From positions 952,624-1,016,623 of the forward strand of contig NZ_JAENHL010000008.1 in NCBI RefSeq assembly GCF_016595235.1: DNA of 64,000 nucleotides, in the 5' to 3' direction. The notes beneath the pieces are model-generated. The model was not told the DNA's origin, ran no database searches, and was given only the letters and a program-made list of their open reading frames with translations. The stretch's first letter is position 1; each line of letters starts with the position of its first letter. This stretch comes from Taklimakanibacter albus. Lineage in GTDB: Bacteria > Pseudomonadota > Alphaproteobacteria > Rhizobiales > Aestuariivirgaceae. Shown here piece after piece: positions 33,901-41,632 of this stretch. The position numbers were made by a program, and so were the translations under genes.

Positions 33901-34809
33901 ATGGTTCACATGATCACGCTGGACGTCGATGCCGTGAAGGCGTTCGTGACCATCGCCGATCTCCAGAATTTCACGCGCGCAGCCGAAGCGCTCGGCACCA
34001 CGCAGGGTGCGATCAGCGTGAAGCTGAAGAGGCTGGAAGACCAGATCGGCAAGAAACTGATCGAGCGGACGCCGCGGCTGGTGCGTTTGTCGGCGCAAGG
34101 CGCGGTGTTCCTCGAGTCTGCGCGAGACTTCCTCGCCGCACATGACCGCGCCATAACTGGGCTGTCTTCAGTCCGGCGCCGCTTCACGCTCGGCATTGCC
34201 ACCCATGTCGGTGGGCCGGAAGTTCCGACAGTGCTGGCGCGGCTGAGCGCGCACGACCCGGCGCTCACCATCGAAGTGCGGCTGAACGATTCCCGTGACC
34301 TTCTCGACGCTTTTGAGCGCGGTGAAATCGATGCGGCGATCATCCGCCGGGAGGACGACCGACGCGATGGCGAGGTCCTCGCGCCGGAGCATTTCGGCTG
34401 GTTCGCCACGCCGGACTTTGTGCATCGCGCCGGCGAGCCCCTGCGCCTGGCTGCATCCTCACCCTCATGCGGCATCCGGAACATCACCACGCGGGCGCTC
34501 GACGCCGCGGGAATACCGTGGACGGAGGTTTTCCTCGGTTGCGGTTCCTTTGCCGTTGCCGACGCCGTCGCGGCCGGCCTGGCCATCTCGGTATTCTCTT
34601 ACCGGCTTGCGCCGCCGGGCACGGTCGAGGTCAGCCGGCGGCTCGGACTCCCTGCCCTTCCTTCATCCGAGATCGTGCTGCTTTCAACGCTTTCGGATGC
34701 GAGATCCCGCGCAGCGCTCAGAACGCTTGCGGCTGCCTTTCGTGAACACCGCCCCCATCACGACAGCGCGCCAAGGAAACGCACAGCGAGTATGGAGTCT
34801 ACTGTTTAG
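33901..34809 (+). CDS. LysR-family transcriptional regulator
   Basis: A 302-residue LysR-type regulator: N-terminal winged HTH (VKAFVTIADLQNFTRAAEAL, TTQGAISVKLKRLEDQIG), the linker helix, then a periplasmic-binding-like effector domain. The start may be ATG 33901 or ATG 33910; both lack a strong ribosome site. It faces the DHA2 efflux gene across 93 bases, the classical LysR arrangement, and likely activates it in response to a substrate. It differs from neighbours in having a short Arg-rich tail. Confidence 0.92.
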   Translation: MVHMITLDVDAVKAFVTIADLQNFTRAAEALGTTQGAISVKLKRLEDQIGKKLIERTPRLVRLSAQGAVFLESARDFLAAHDRAITGLSSVRRRFTLGIATHVGGPEVPTVLARLSAHDPALTIEVRLNDSRDLLDAFERGEIDAAIIRREDDRRDGEVLAPEHFGWFATPDFVHRAGEPLRLAASSPSCGIRNITTRALDAAGIPWTEVFLGCGSFAVADAVAAGLAISVFSYRLAPPGTVEVSRRLGLPALPSSEIVLLSTLSDARSRAALRTLAAAFREHRPHHDSAPRKRTASMESTV

Positions 34810-34812
34810 CGT

Positions 34813-35292
34813 TCAGCCGTCCAGCCAGGCAGCGAGACCGTCCAGTGTCTGCAGCCCGTATTCGACCGCGCCGAAGCCGATGACCACCTGTCGCCGCTCA
34901 CGGCTGGGGTGGAGCTGGCGCATGGTCAGCACAGTCTTGCCGTCGGCCTGCTCATCGAAGGTCACCGTGACGCGGAAACGGTCAGGGTCGTTTGGTTCGG
35001 GCCTGCCATAGTCGATCACGATCCGCTCGTTCGGCACGATCTCCAGAAAACGCATCAGGTTCGGGAAACGCCGCTCCCGGCCCTCGAACACGCCCACCAT
35101 GTCGAAGCGCCAGACCCCACCCGCGCGGATATCGGCCTCGTGGCTCTCGATGCTCATGCCGGCCGGACCGTACCATTGCGCCAGGGCCTCGGGGTCCATC
35201 CAGGCGGCAAAGACCTTCTCGCGTGGGTGGTTCAGCAGCTTGACGAGCACGATCTCGCGATCGAGCGACCAGGTCTCAAACGGATTTGCCAT
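34813..35292 (-). CDS. SRPBCC/AHSA1-type protein
   Basis: A 159-residue START-like (AHSA1) domain protein. Typical signs are the N-terminal HPREKVFAAWMDPEALAQWY, GGVWRFDMVG, and the strand GKTVLTMRQLHPSRERRQVV. Such proteins bind hydrophobic ligands in a cavity. It lies 5 bases after an ArsR gene on the same strand and is probably co-transcribed with it. ArsR + AHSA1 pairs are frequent in alphaproteobacteria and are thought to be ligand-sensing modules, but the ligand is unknown. Confidence 0.88.
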   Translation of the reverse strand: MANPFETWSLDREIVLVKLLNHPREKVFAAWMDPEALAQWYGPAGMSIESHEADIRAGGVWRFDMVGVFEGRERRFPNLMRFLEIVPNERIVIDYGRPEPNDPDRFRVTVTFDEQADGKTVLTMRQLHPSRERRQVVIGFGAVEYGLQTLDGLAAWLDG

Positions 35293-35297
35293 GACCC

Positions 35298-35630
35298 TTA
35301 TTTTTTCTCCGCCTTGTCCAGGTAGACTTCCAGCCGATCCAAGCGCCTGGCCCAGCTCCGGCGCTCCGTCTCCATCCAGTCCGCCGCCTCGTTGAAGCGC
35401 GTCTGCACCAGCCGGCACCAGCGGCTGCGCCCGCGCTTCTCGCTGGCGATCAGCCCGCAATCTTCCAGGACCTTGAGGTGCTGGGCGAAGGAGGGCAGCG
35501 CCATGTCGAAGGGCTCGGCCAGGACACTGACCGGCACCTCGCCCTCGGCAAGCCGCGAGACGACCGCGCGGCGGGTCGGGTCGCTGAGCGCGTGAAAGGC
35601 CAGATCGAGAGGAGTCGAATGGTGGGGCAT
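35298..35630 (-). CDS. ArsR-family repressor
   Basis: A 110-residue winged-helix regulator: HALSDPTRRAVVSRLAEGEV, SVLAEPFDMALPSFAQHLKV and LEDCGLIASEKRGRSRWCRL are the three parts of the ArsR fold. No clear metal-binding Cys pair of the ArsR type is present, as in the non-metal group linked to SRPBCC genes. It precedes the AHSA1 gene by 5 bases and faces the DHFR-like gene; the large inverted repeat between them is the likely operator. Confidence 0.9.
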   Translation of the reverse strand: MPHHSTPLDLAFHALSDPTRRAVVSRLAEGEVPVSVLAEPFDMALPSFAQHLKVLEDCGLIASEKRGRSRWCRLVQTRFNEAADWMETERRSWARRLDRLEVYLDKAEKK

Positions 35631-35672
35631 GTAAGTCAGTAAAGGGGGCCGGTGACGGTGGTCAAGGACAAA

Positions 35673-35720
35673 AAGGTACTTGCCTTAGTATTCGATCCCA
35701 TATACTTAGGCAAGTACCTT
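35673..35720. promoter_or_regulatory. Operator: long inverted repeat between ArsR and DHFR-like gene
   Basis: AAGGTACTTGCCT (35673-35685) is mirrored by AGGCAAGTACCTT (35708-35720), 13 bp perfect, with a 22-base AT-richer spacer. Each arm is itself partly symmetric (AGG..A..T..CCT), so two ArsR dimers could bind, controlling both divergent genes. Confidence 0.7.
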
Positions 35721-35741
35721 AGTTTGTAAGAGGACCTCCCC

Positions 35742-36383
35742 GTGGCAGTTCGTATCGATCTCAACATTTCACTCGATGGATTCGCGACAACGACGGACCA
35801 GACGCCCGAAAAACCGTTCGGCGAGGACTGGCCACGCCTCGTCGCTGCGTATGCCGCGACAAGGACATTCCGCGAGCGCGTGTTCAAGGACACCAGCGGC
35901 AAAGGCACGACGGGCATCGACGACAGATATGCAAGCGATTACTTCGCAAATATCGGCGCGGAGATCATGGGCGCCGGCATGTTCGGACTCCACAACTTTC
36001 CCGACGATCCGGACTGGCGTGGATGGTGGGGAGAAGAGCCGCCCTTCCGGGTCCCGGTCTTCGTCCTGACTCACAAGCCGCGGCCCTCCACCGAAATGGC
36101 CGGCGGCACAGTGTTTCATTTCATCAACACGACACCAGCCGATGCGCTCCGTCAGGCTGTCGCCGTTGCCGATGGAAAGGACGTGCGGATTGGCGGCGGC
36201 GCCAGTGTCGCGCGCGACTTCCTCAAGGCAGGACTCGTCGATCGCCTCCACGTCGCCATCACCCCGATCCTGCTTGGCCGAGGCATCCGCCTCTGGGACG
36301 ATCTGCGCGGCCTTGAAGCGGGCTACATGGTGAAGACAGAAACCGCAGAGAGCGGCATCGTCCATATTATATTCGAACGTTAG
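35742..36383 (+). CDS. Dihydrofolate reductase-like (RibD C-terminal domain) protein
   Basis: A 213-residue protein of the RibD C-terminal/DHFR fold. Landmarks are NISLDGFATTTDQ, the GIGxE/MGxGMF-type loop IGAEIMGAGMFGLHNFPDD, FVLTHKPRPS and VRIGGGASVARDFLKAGLVD with ITPILLGRGIRLW. It would bind NADPH; the true substrate is unknown. GTG 35742 has AAGAGGA before it. It is divergent from ArsR and shares the long inverted repeat. A hairpin terminator follows. Confidence 0.85.
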   Translation: MAVRIDLNISLDGFATTTDQTPEKPFGEDWPRLVAAYAATRTFRERVFKDTSGKGTTGIDDRYASDYFANIGAEIMGAGMFGLHNFPDDPDWRGWWGEEPPFRVPVFVLTHKPRPSTEMAGGTVFHFINTTPADALRQAVAVADGKDVRIGGGASVARDFLKAGLVDRLHVAITPILLGRGIRLWDDLRGLEAGYMVKTETAESGIVHIIFER

Positions 36384-36389
36384 CCGCTG

Positions 36390-36424
36390 GAGCGCCGGGT
36401 GCTTCGGTGTACTCCCCGGCGCTC
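36390..36424 (+). terminator. Intrinsic terminator after the DHFR-like gene
   Basis: GAGCGCCGGG pairs perfectly with CCCGGCGCTC across a 15-base loop, followed by TATCTCATTTATTTTA. Position 7 bases after the stop codon and the T-rich tail fit a rho-independent terminator. Confidence 0.7.
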
Positions 36425-36441
36425 TATCTCATTTATTTTAC

Positions 36442-36480
36442 GCATTGCCCGGGAACCGCACGCACTTCCCGGGCCGATGC
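36442..36480. repeat. Dispersed palindrome (Rhizobiales type), variant
   Basis: GCATTGCCCGGGAA and TTCCCGGGCCGATGC form a hairpin with a short loop. It looks like a variant of the 42318-42362 palindrome, a common intergenic element in this order. Confidence 0.55.
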
Positions 36481-36491
36481 TCCAGCAGACG

Positions 36492-37013
36492 CTACGGTTC
36501 TCGTGGCAACCGTCCCGTCCCCAGCGTGACGAGAAGCTCGTCCAGCTGCTCGAACTGCTCGGCCATGCTCTCCTCCATCCCGATGGCTTCGTCGAGCGCT
36601 TCCTTCGAGGGATAAAGCTCGCGCAGGACCAGCAGTGTCTTGCCGTCTTTTTCCTCGAAGGTCACCGTGGTGATGGGCGCGTCGGTGGCTTCCTCATTGG
36701 TCCAGACGATGCGTGAAGGCGAGGTCGCTTCGAGATACTTGCCGAAGAACGCCATGGCGTCCGAAGCGTCGTGTCCGAATTCGAGGCGGTAACTGCCCCC
36801 GGCACGGACATCCATCTCGCAGGAAAGCAGGGGCACGCCCATCGACTTCGGCGCCCACCAGCGCATGAACAGCTCGGGAGTGGTCCAGGCTTCGTAGACG
36901 ATGCGCGCCGGGGCGTCGAAGGTCCGCGTGACGACCAGCTCCCGGTCTGACTTCCGTTCCGCCGTCGTTCGGTTCTTCTTCGGGTCGGACTCATTCTCTC
37001 TTCTTTCGACCAT
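36492..37013 (-). CDS. SRPBCC/AHSA1-type protein, second copy
   Basis: A 173-residue AHSA1-like protein: ELVVTRTFDAPARIVYEAWT, FMRWWAPKSMGVPLLSCEMD, DVRAGGSYRLEFGH and TVTFEEKDGKTLLVLRELYP. It overlaps the upstream ArsR gene by 23 bases, so the two are translated together. The pair repeats the ArsR-AHSA1 module at 34.8-35.6 kb but is not a recent duplicate, since the sequences are quite different. Likely binds a hydrophobic ligand; which one is unknown. Confidence 0.88.
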   Translation of the reverse strand: MVERRENESDPKKNRTTAERKSDRELVVTRTFDAPARIVYEAWTTPELFMRWWAPKSMGVPLLSCEMDVRAGGSYRLEFGHDASDAMAFFGKYLEATSPSRIVWTNEEATDAPITTVTFEEKDGKTLLVLRELYPSKEALDEAIGMEESMAEQFEQLDELLVTLGTGRLPREP

Positions 37014-37356
37014 CGGCTTTTTCCTTCCGCTTCAATTCCTCGACAACCTGATCCAACGCGTCGAAGCGCGCATCCCAGAGCCGGCGGTATCCCTCGATCC
37101 AGGCCGCCTCTTCCTCCAGCCGGCGTCGGCCGAGCTTGCAGGTCCGCACCCGCCCCACCTTCTGCGTGACGACGAAACCCGCCTGCTCCAGGACGCCGAC
37201 ATGCTTCTTCATGCCCGTGAGGGTCATGTGGAATTTTTCGGCAAGCTCCGTGATCGACGCGTCCGAACGCCCGAGCTGCTCCAGGACGCCGCGCCGGGTG
37301 GCGTCCGAGAGCGCGGCGAAGGAGGAATCGAGACGCGCTGCAATATACTGAACCAT
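36991..37356 (-). CDS. ArsR-family repressor with operator over its start codon
   Basis: A 121-residue winged-helix regulator (FAALSDATRRGVLEQLGRSD, ITELAEKFHMTLTGMKKHVG, VLEQAGFVVTQKVGRVRTCK) with a basic C-terminal tail. The preferred start is ATG 37356 (MVQYIAARL); the frame also opens at 37377. The 28-bp perfect palindrome 37343-37370 is centred exactly at this ATG, implying autorepression and a message with little or no leader. The AHSA1 gene overlaps its 3' end. Confidence 0.88.
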   Translation of the reverse strand: MVQYIAARLDSSFAALSDATRRGVLEQLGRSDASITELAEKFHMTLTGMKKHVGVLEQAGFVVTQKVGRVRTCKLGRRRLEEEAAWIEGYRRLWDARFDALDQVVEELKRKEKADGRKKRE

Positions 37357-37370
37357 ATGGTTCAGTATAT
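37343..37370. promoter_or_regulatory. 28-bp perfect palindrome over the ArsR start codon
   Basis: ATATACTGAACCAT is followed directly by its own reverse complement. The dyad centre is at 37356/37357, one base before the ATG. TATACT in the 5' arm on the minus strand fits a -10 box whose start site would be at the ATG, so repressor binding would block both promoter and start codon. Confidence 0.75.
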
Positions 37371-37435
37371 AAAGCATGGATTGGCGGCATGCAAGGGGGC
37401 ATCCTGCATGATCCGGGTGGTGGAAGGAGCCCGGG

Positions 37436-38326
37436 CTACTCGCCGGCCGAGTGGGAATGAAGGGTGTTCAGAATGAACGCACGCATGAGCGCCGCGCATT
37501 CCTGATGATGCGTCTCGAGAAGGAGATGCGCTCCATCATAGATGTGCATGTCCAGACGGTCGAGCTCGCGGGCATAGGACAGCACTTCCTCAATCTCGAA
37601 ATACGGGTCGTGCCGCCCCCAGAGCATCAGCGCGGGCGGCTGATGCTTGCGATGATAGGCCGAGATTTCCGGAAAGCGGGCGATATAGCGGCCATAGTCT
37701 TCAAAGATGCGGAACTGGATCTCGACGAGGCCCGGCCGGCTCATCCGCTCCCAGTCGAGATGCCAGCCCTCGGGCGCGAAGAGCGGCTTGAGCCGATCCG
37801 GAATCTTGCCGACATAGGTGTCCTTGGTCCCCTTGAAGTTCAGCCATTCCGGCAGCCTGGCGCGGTTCTCCGGGGTGGGATCAGCCCAATAGGCCTTGTT
37901 CGGCTCCCAGTCCGGGCCCAGCCCCTCCTCATGGGCATTGCCGTTCTGGATGATGAGCCCCAGCACACGATCCGGCCGCGCCAGCGCCAGGTCATAAGCG
38001 ACAGGCGCACCGAAGTCGTGGATGTAGAGAAAGAAGCGCTCCAGCCCGATCTGCCGCGTCAGGTCATCGATCGTCCGCGCCATCGCATCGAACGTGTATG
38101 GGTAATCGCCGGGCGCCTCGGTGAAGCCGAAGCCGGGCAGATCGGGCGCAACGACCCGCGCCACCTCCGCCAAGGGGCTGATGACATCGCGGAAGCTGTA
38201 GGAAGAGCTGGGCTGACCATGGAGCAGCAGCAGGCCGGGCGCGCCGGTCTGTCCCGCCTCACGGTAGAACAGGCTCACGCCGTTCACGTCGAGCGTGCGA
38301 TGCCTGGTCCTGTGTATGTCGAGCAC
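37436..38326 (-). CDS. Alpha/beta hydrolase, epoxide hydrolase/haloalkane dehalogenase-like
   Basis: A 296-residue hydrolase. It has GLLLLHGQPSSSYSFRDVIS (oxyanion HG.P), DLPGFGFTEAPGDYPYTFDA, a nucleophile elbow YIHDFGAPVAYDLAL with Asp as nucleophile, and a late acid/His pair LWGRHDPYFEIEEV and DGAHLLLETHHQE. The Asp nucleophile points to epoxide hydrolase or haloalkane dehalogenase rather than an esterase. GTG 38326 has an AAGGAG site. It is divergent from a DHFR-like gene, and an 8-bp inverted repeat covers the ribosome site. Confidence 0.85.
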   Translation of the reverse strand: MLDIHRTRHRTLDVNGVSLFYREAGQTGAPGLLLLHGQPSSSYSFRDVISPLAEVARVVAPDLPGFGFTEAPGDYPYTFDAMARTIDDLTRQIGLERFFLYIHDFGAPVAYDLALARPDRVLGLIIQNGNAHEEGLGPDWEPNKAYWADPTPENRARLPEWLNFKGTKDTYVGKIPDRLKPLFAPEGWHLDWERMSRPGLVEIQFRIFEDYGRYIARFPEISAYHRKHQPPALMLWGRHDPYFEIEEVLSYARELDRLDMHIYDGAHLLLETHHQECAALMRAFILNTLHSHSAGE

Positions 38327-38330
38327 GGCC

Positions 38331-38355
38331 GTTCTCCTTCCACGGATAGGAGAAC
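38331..38355. promoter_or_regulatory. Inverted repeat between hydrolase and second DHFR-like gene
   Basis: GTTCTCCT and AGGAGAAC, 8 bp perfect, 9 bases apart. It contains the hydrolase ribosome site on the minus strand, so binding or RNA folding there would limit translation. Regulator not identified. Confidence 0.4.
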
Positions 38356-38415
38356 TCGCAAGGGTGCGCTAAAGTTCAATGAGATCAGCATATGCCGCAA
38401 GGAAAGAGAGATCGT

Positions 38416-38946
38416 ATGGCCAAGCTCGTGTTCGGGATGAACCAGTCGCTCGACGGCTATGTCGACCATATGGAGTTCGGACCGAGCCCAACGCTCTTCC
38501 GCCACTTCATCGAAGAGGCTCGGGCGCAGGCGGGCAGTGTCTATGGCCGTTGCGTATATGAGCTCATGCGGTATTGGGACGATGAACATCCGGAATGGGA
38601 TGAAGACCGGCGGGCCTTCGCGGCGGCGTGGCGCAGGCAGCCGAAATGGGTCGTCTCACGCACGCTGACGTCAGTCGGCCCCAATGCCCGGCTTGTCGAA
38701 GGCGATCTCGCAGTCGCGATGCGCAAGCTGAAGGCCGAGCATGAAGGCGAGATCGAAGTTGCCGGCCCGGATCTGGCGCGCAGCCTCACCGAGCTCGGCC
38801 TGATCGATGAGTACCGCATCTACCTGCACCCCGTCGTGCTCGGCGGCGGCAAGCCCTATTTCGCCGGCCCCCGGCCGCCGCTCCGCCTCGTGGCGCATGA
38901 CCGGCTCGACGCGGATGTGATCAGGCTGCGGTACGTTCCGGCGTGA
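38416..38946 (+). CDS. Dihydrofolate reductase-like protein, second copy
   Basis: A 176-residue RibD C-terminal/DHFR-fold protein: KLVFGMNQSLDGYVDHMEFG, VYGRCVYELMRYW, PKWVVSRTLTSVGPNARLVE, EIEVAGPDLARSL and YLHPVVLGGGKPYFAGPRPP. The NADPH-dependent substrate is unknown. ATG 38416 is preferred (AAGGAAAGAGAG just before); ATG 38392 is also in frame. It is the second such gene within 3 kb and, like the first, lies near an ArsR-AHSA1 pair. Confidence 0.88.
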   Translation: MAKLVFGMNQSLDGYVDHMEFGPSPTLFRHFIEEARAQAGSVYGRCVYELMRYWDDEHPEWDEDRRAFAAAWRRQPKWVVSRTLTSVGPNARLVEGDLAVAMRKLKAEHEGEIEVAGPDLARSLTELGLIDEYRIYLHPVVLGGGKPYFAGPRPPLRLVAHDRLDADVIRLRYVPA

Positions 38947-38962
38947 GCCGCAGTCACGGTGT

Positions 38963-39526
38963 TCAAGGTTTCTTCTTCAGGGTCTTGACGCCCTCGGCGT
39001 CGGCATGCCTGGCGTCGCGTTCGAGCGACAGGAAGATCGTGACCCTGAGATCGTCCGCATAGGGCGCCTTGAATTTCATCGTATGCACGAAACTGTCGTC
39101 ATGCCCCGGCGGGAAGCTGATGGCCGAGGTCTGGCCGTTGACGCTGAACACCGCATAGGCGTTCACGCCCTCCAGGCACAAAGCGTATCCCTGGAAATTG
39201 AAGGGGATCTCGGCGCCCTTATCCGCGTCGGACACAGGAATGACCATCGAATAGCTGCGCGTGACGACGGGGGTCGCCACCGGATTGCGGCCCAGGCCGA
39301 TCTCGAGACCATTGAAATCGATGCTGAAGGCCTGCTTGTCATCGGTCGGCGCGTAACTCGTATTCTGCTCGCTCGAGAAACTCAAAGCCTTGCCGAAGCT
39401 GACCGGATCCGCCGCCACATCGACAGCCGAAAGCGCGACAAAGGCGGAAAGATAGGTCACGCCGATCAGTCGGCGCGCCGTCGTCGAGGTGAGCACGGAA
39501 TGCTGAAGAGCCTTCTTCATGACCAT
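38963..39526 (-). CDS. Secreted protein of unknown function
   Basis: A 187-residue protein with a signal peptide (residues ~1-40, ending ALSAVDVAA before DPVSFGKA). The mature part is beta-rich: FSIDFNGLEIGLGRN, TRSYSMVIPVSDADKGAEIP, GYALCLEGVNAYAVFSVNG. It may form a periplasmic beta-sandwich. The start at ATG 39526 has GATGGAGA upstream, and ATG 39520 is an alternative. It is convergent with the DHFR-like gene and downstream of an MFS gene. No family recognised. Confidence 0.65.
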   Translation of the reverse strand: MVMKKALQHSVLTSTTARRLIGVTYLSAFVALSAVDVAADPVSFGKALSFSSEQNTSYAPTDDKQAFSIDFNGLEIGLGRNPVATPVVTRSYSMVIPVSDADKGAEIPFNFQGYALCLEGVNAYAVFSVNGQTSAISFPPGHDDSFVHTMKFKAPYADDLRVTIFLSLERDARHADAEGVKTLKKKP

Positions 39527-39610
39527 TCTCCATCTCGTTCCAGACAATACAGGGTGCGGATGAGACCATATTTTCCGGACACACCGCACGTCTGTGGCGA
39601 ATGCCACAAG

Positions 39611-40780
39611 TCAGGATGTCGCGCGGATCGACAGCACGACCCAAAGACCCAGCGTCGCGGCGAGCCCGCCGATGAGAAAGACGGAAGAATAACCCCAGTG
39701 GTCGGCCAGCATGCCGACGACCGGACCCGTGGCGCCATAAGCGAGATCCTGGAACGCCGCGAAGCCGCCGACCGCGGTGCCGCGCAGATGCGCCGGCACG
39801 CGCTTGACGACTTCCGATCCCATCGCCGGAAACACCATCGAGCAGCCGATGCCGGTCAGCAACGCGCCGGCGAGCGCCGCCTCAGGCCCCGGCGTAAGCC
39901 ACAGCAGATATTGCCCGCAGGCCTCGACGATCAGCGAGACGATCGCGACACGCTTACCGCCGATGCGGTCCGGCAGGTGGCCGCAGCACAGGCGCACCAG
40001 AACGAAACCGACGCCGAAGCAGGTGAGGCCGAGGCCCGCATGCGGCCAGCCTTTGCTCAAGAAATAGAGGGAGAAGAAGGCGCCGAGCCCGGCAAAGCCG
40101 ACGCCCTGCAACCCTACCGCGGCGCCCGGTTTCCAGATACGCCCGATGATCTTCCAGAAGGATTCGCGCTGACCGGCGTGCGTTGCGACGGCCGGAATCC
40201 AGTGAATGGCGATCATCCCGACGAGCGGCAGCAACGTGCAGACGAGCATCAACCCGGCGAAGCCCAGCCGGTCGAGCAGCATCAGGCCCAGCGGCCCGCC
40301 GGCGGCGAAGGCGCCATAGATGCCCATGCCGACCAGCGAGATGACTTGCCCCGAGCGAGCCTGCCCCATCAGGCCGATGGCCCAGGCGACCATGCCGACC
40401 ATGGCCACGCTCTCGCCGAGCCCGAGCAGAAGGCGACCGATGATGAGCACGGCGTAGCTTTCCGGCGTGGAAAGCCCGGACCAGCCTGCAACAACGCAGA
40501 CCCCTCCCGCCACCGCGTAGAGGAGCAGGCCCCGCTGCATAGCGCGCTTGCCGCCGATCCGGTCCGACCAGGCGCCGGCCCAGCCGCGGGTCAGGATCGT
40601 CGACAGAAACGCGATGCCGACGGCCAGACCGCCCCAGGCATTGCCGAGGCCGAGCCCCTGCACGACATGGACCGGCACCGCCGGCAGCGCCATGGCGACG
40701 GTGAGATAGGACAGAAACAAAGCGACCGTCAAAGCGAGGACGCGGCGATAAGCGAGATTCGGTGGTTCAATGTCGGACAT
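39611..40780 (-). CDS. MFS transporter
   Basis: A 389-residue, 12-helix major facilitator. LTRGWAGAWSDRIGGKRAMQ after helix 2 and RLCCGHLPDRIGGKRVAIVS between the two halves are the internally repeated loop motifs; LLLGLGESVAMVGMVAW lies in helix 4. Members of this subgroup (arabinose efflux permease-like) export sugars or small metabolites. ATG 40780 is preferred to the TTG two codons upstream. It follows an O-methyltransferase gene on the same strand with a 105-base gap. Confidence 0.88.
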   Translation of the reverse strand: MSDIEPPNLAYRRVLALTVALFLSYLTVAMALPAVPVHVVQGLGLGNAWGGLAVGIAFLSTILTRGWAGAWSDRIGGKRAMQRGLLLYAVAGGVCVVAGWSGLSTPESYAVLIIGRLLLGLGESVAMVGMVAWAIGLMGQARSGQVISLVGMGIYGAFAAGGPLGLMLLDRLGFAGLMLVCTLLPLVGMIAIHWIPAVATHAGQRESFWKIIGRIWKPGAAVGLQGVGFAGLGAFFSLYFLSKGWPHAGLGLTCFGVGFVLVRLCCGHLPDRIGGKRVAIVSLIVEACGQYLLWLTPGPEAALAGALLTGIGCSMVFPAMGSEVVKRVPAHLRGTAVGGFAAFQDLAYGATGPVVGMLADHWGYSSVFLIGGLAATLGLWVVLSIRATS

Positions 40781-40885
40781 GTTCAAGCTCTCATGGTGGA
40801 TGAGTGCGTTGAATGACGTTGAACGCTTACGGCCGCCGATGCGGCATTGTGGATCGAGGACGGTTGCGAGATGGAAACGCGGGCT

Positions 40886-41554
40886 TCAGCCGAGCCGCAG
40901 CGACAGCTCGACATCTTCGGCGAAGGGCACGGACAGGTAGCCGCCGCCCGGTTTGCGTACGCGCTCCAGATAGTCCGGGCAATAATCGGCATTGTCCGCG
41001 ACGATGAGCGCGCCGGGCCTGAGACGACTTTCCAGCAAGCCCAGGATTTCGGGATAAAGCGACTTCGCGCCGTCGAGCAGCACGAGATCGATGGCGTCGG
41101 GAAGATCGGCATTGAGCGTTTTGAGGGCATCGCCCTCGCGGATGTCGACCAGGTCGATGACGCCGCCCTCGCTCAGATGCCGGCGGGCGCGGGCGACCTT
41201 GGACGGCTCGAACTCGCTGGTGATCAGGCGGCCACCGCCATTGTCGCGCAGCGCCGCCGCCAGATGCAGTGTCGAAATGCCGAATGACGTGCCGAACTCG
41301 ACGATGTTGCGGGCGGCTGAGCTGCGCGCCAGCATGTAGAGCAGGACGCCTGTCTCGCGCGACACCGGGAGCCACAGATCCTTCATCAGCCTGTAGAGGC
41401 CAAGATATTCGGTCTTGCTGCGCATCAGCCTCTCGCGCTCGTCGCGGGTGAGGACGCCTATGGCCGGGCTGGTCGCGGCATCGGCCTCCTGGAACAGGCG
41501 ATCGAGGAGCGGCGCCATGGGTGCTGTGGTGAGAGTGGTCATCGGGAAATCCAT
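40886..41554 (-). CDS. Class I SAM-dependent O-methyltransferase
   Basis: A 222-residue methyltransferase of the catechol/caffeoyl-CoA O-methyltransferase type. The SAM site is IVEFGTSFGISTLHLAAAL; the acidic GRLITSEFEPSKVARARRHL binds the ribose; LVLLDGAKSLYPEIL and LIVADNADY supply the metal-site acids. It is divergent from a TetR gene with a symmetric operator between them, so expression is probably ligand-controlled. The acceptor substrate (a phenol or quinone?) is unknown. Confidence 0.87.
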   Translation of the reverse strand: MDFPMTTLTTAPMAPLLDRLFQEADAATSPAIGVLTRDERERLMRSKTEYLGLYRLMKDLWLPVSRETGVLLYMLARSSAARNIVEFGTSFGISTLHLAAALRDNGGGRLITSEFEPSKVARARRHLSEGGVIDLVDIREGDALKTLNADLPDAIDLVLLDGAKSLYPEILGLLESRLRPGALIVADNADYCPDYLERVRKPGGGYLSVPFAEDVELSLRLG

Positions 41555-41577
41555 GAGAAAGGTTGCTTCGTGGTGGA

Positions 41578-41612
41578 ATTAGAAATACGATTAATTCGTC
41601 GCATTTTCTAAT
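41578..41612. promoter_or_regulatory. Operator between O-methyltransferase and TetR genes
   Basis: Outer arms ATTAGAAA/TTTCTAAT enclose an inner ACGA-TTAAT-TCGT palindrome within 35 bases. It lies in the 78-base divergent region, AT-rich against a GC-rich genome, and is the likely TetR binding site controlling both genes. Confidence 0.6.
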
Positions 41613-41632
41613 CGCATTCCCGGAAAGCCTCT

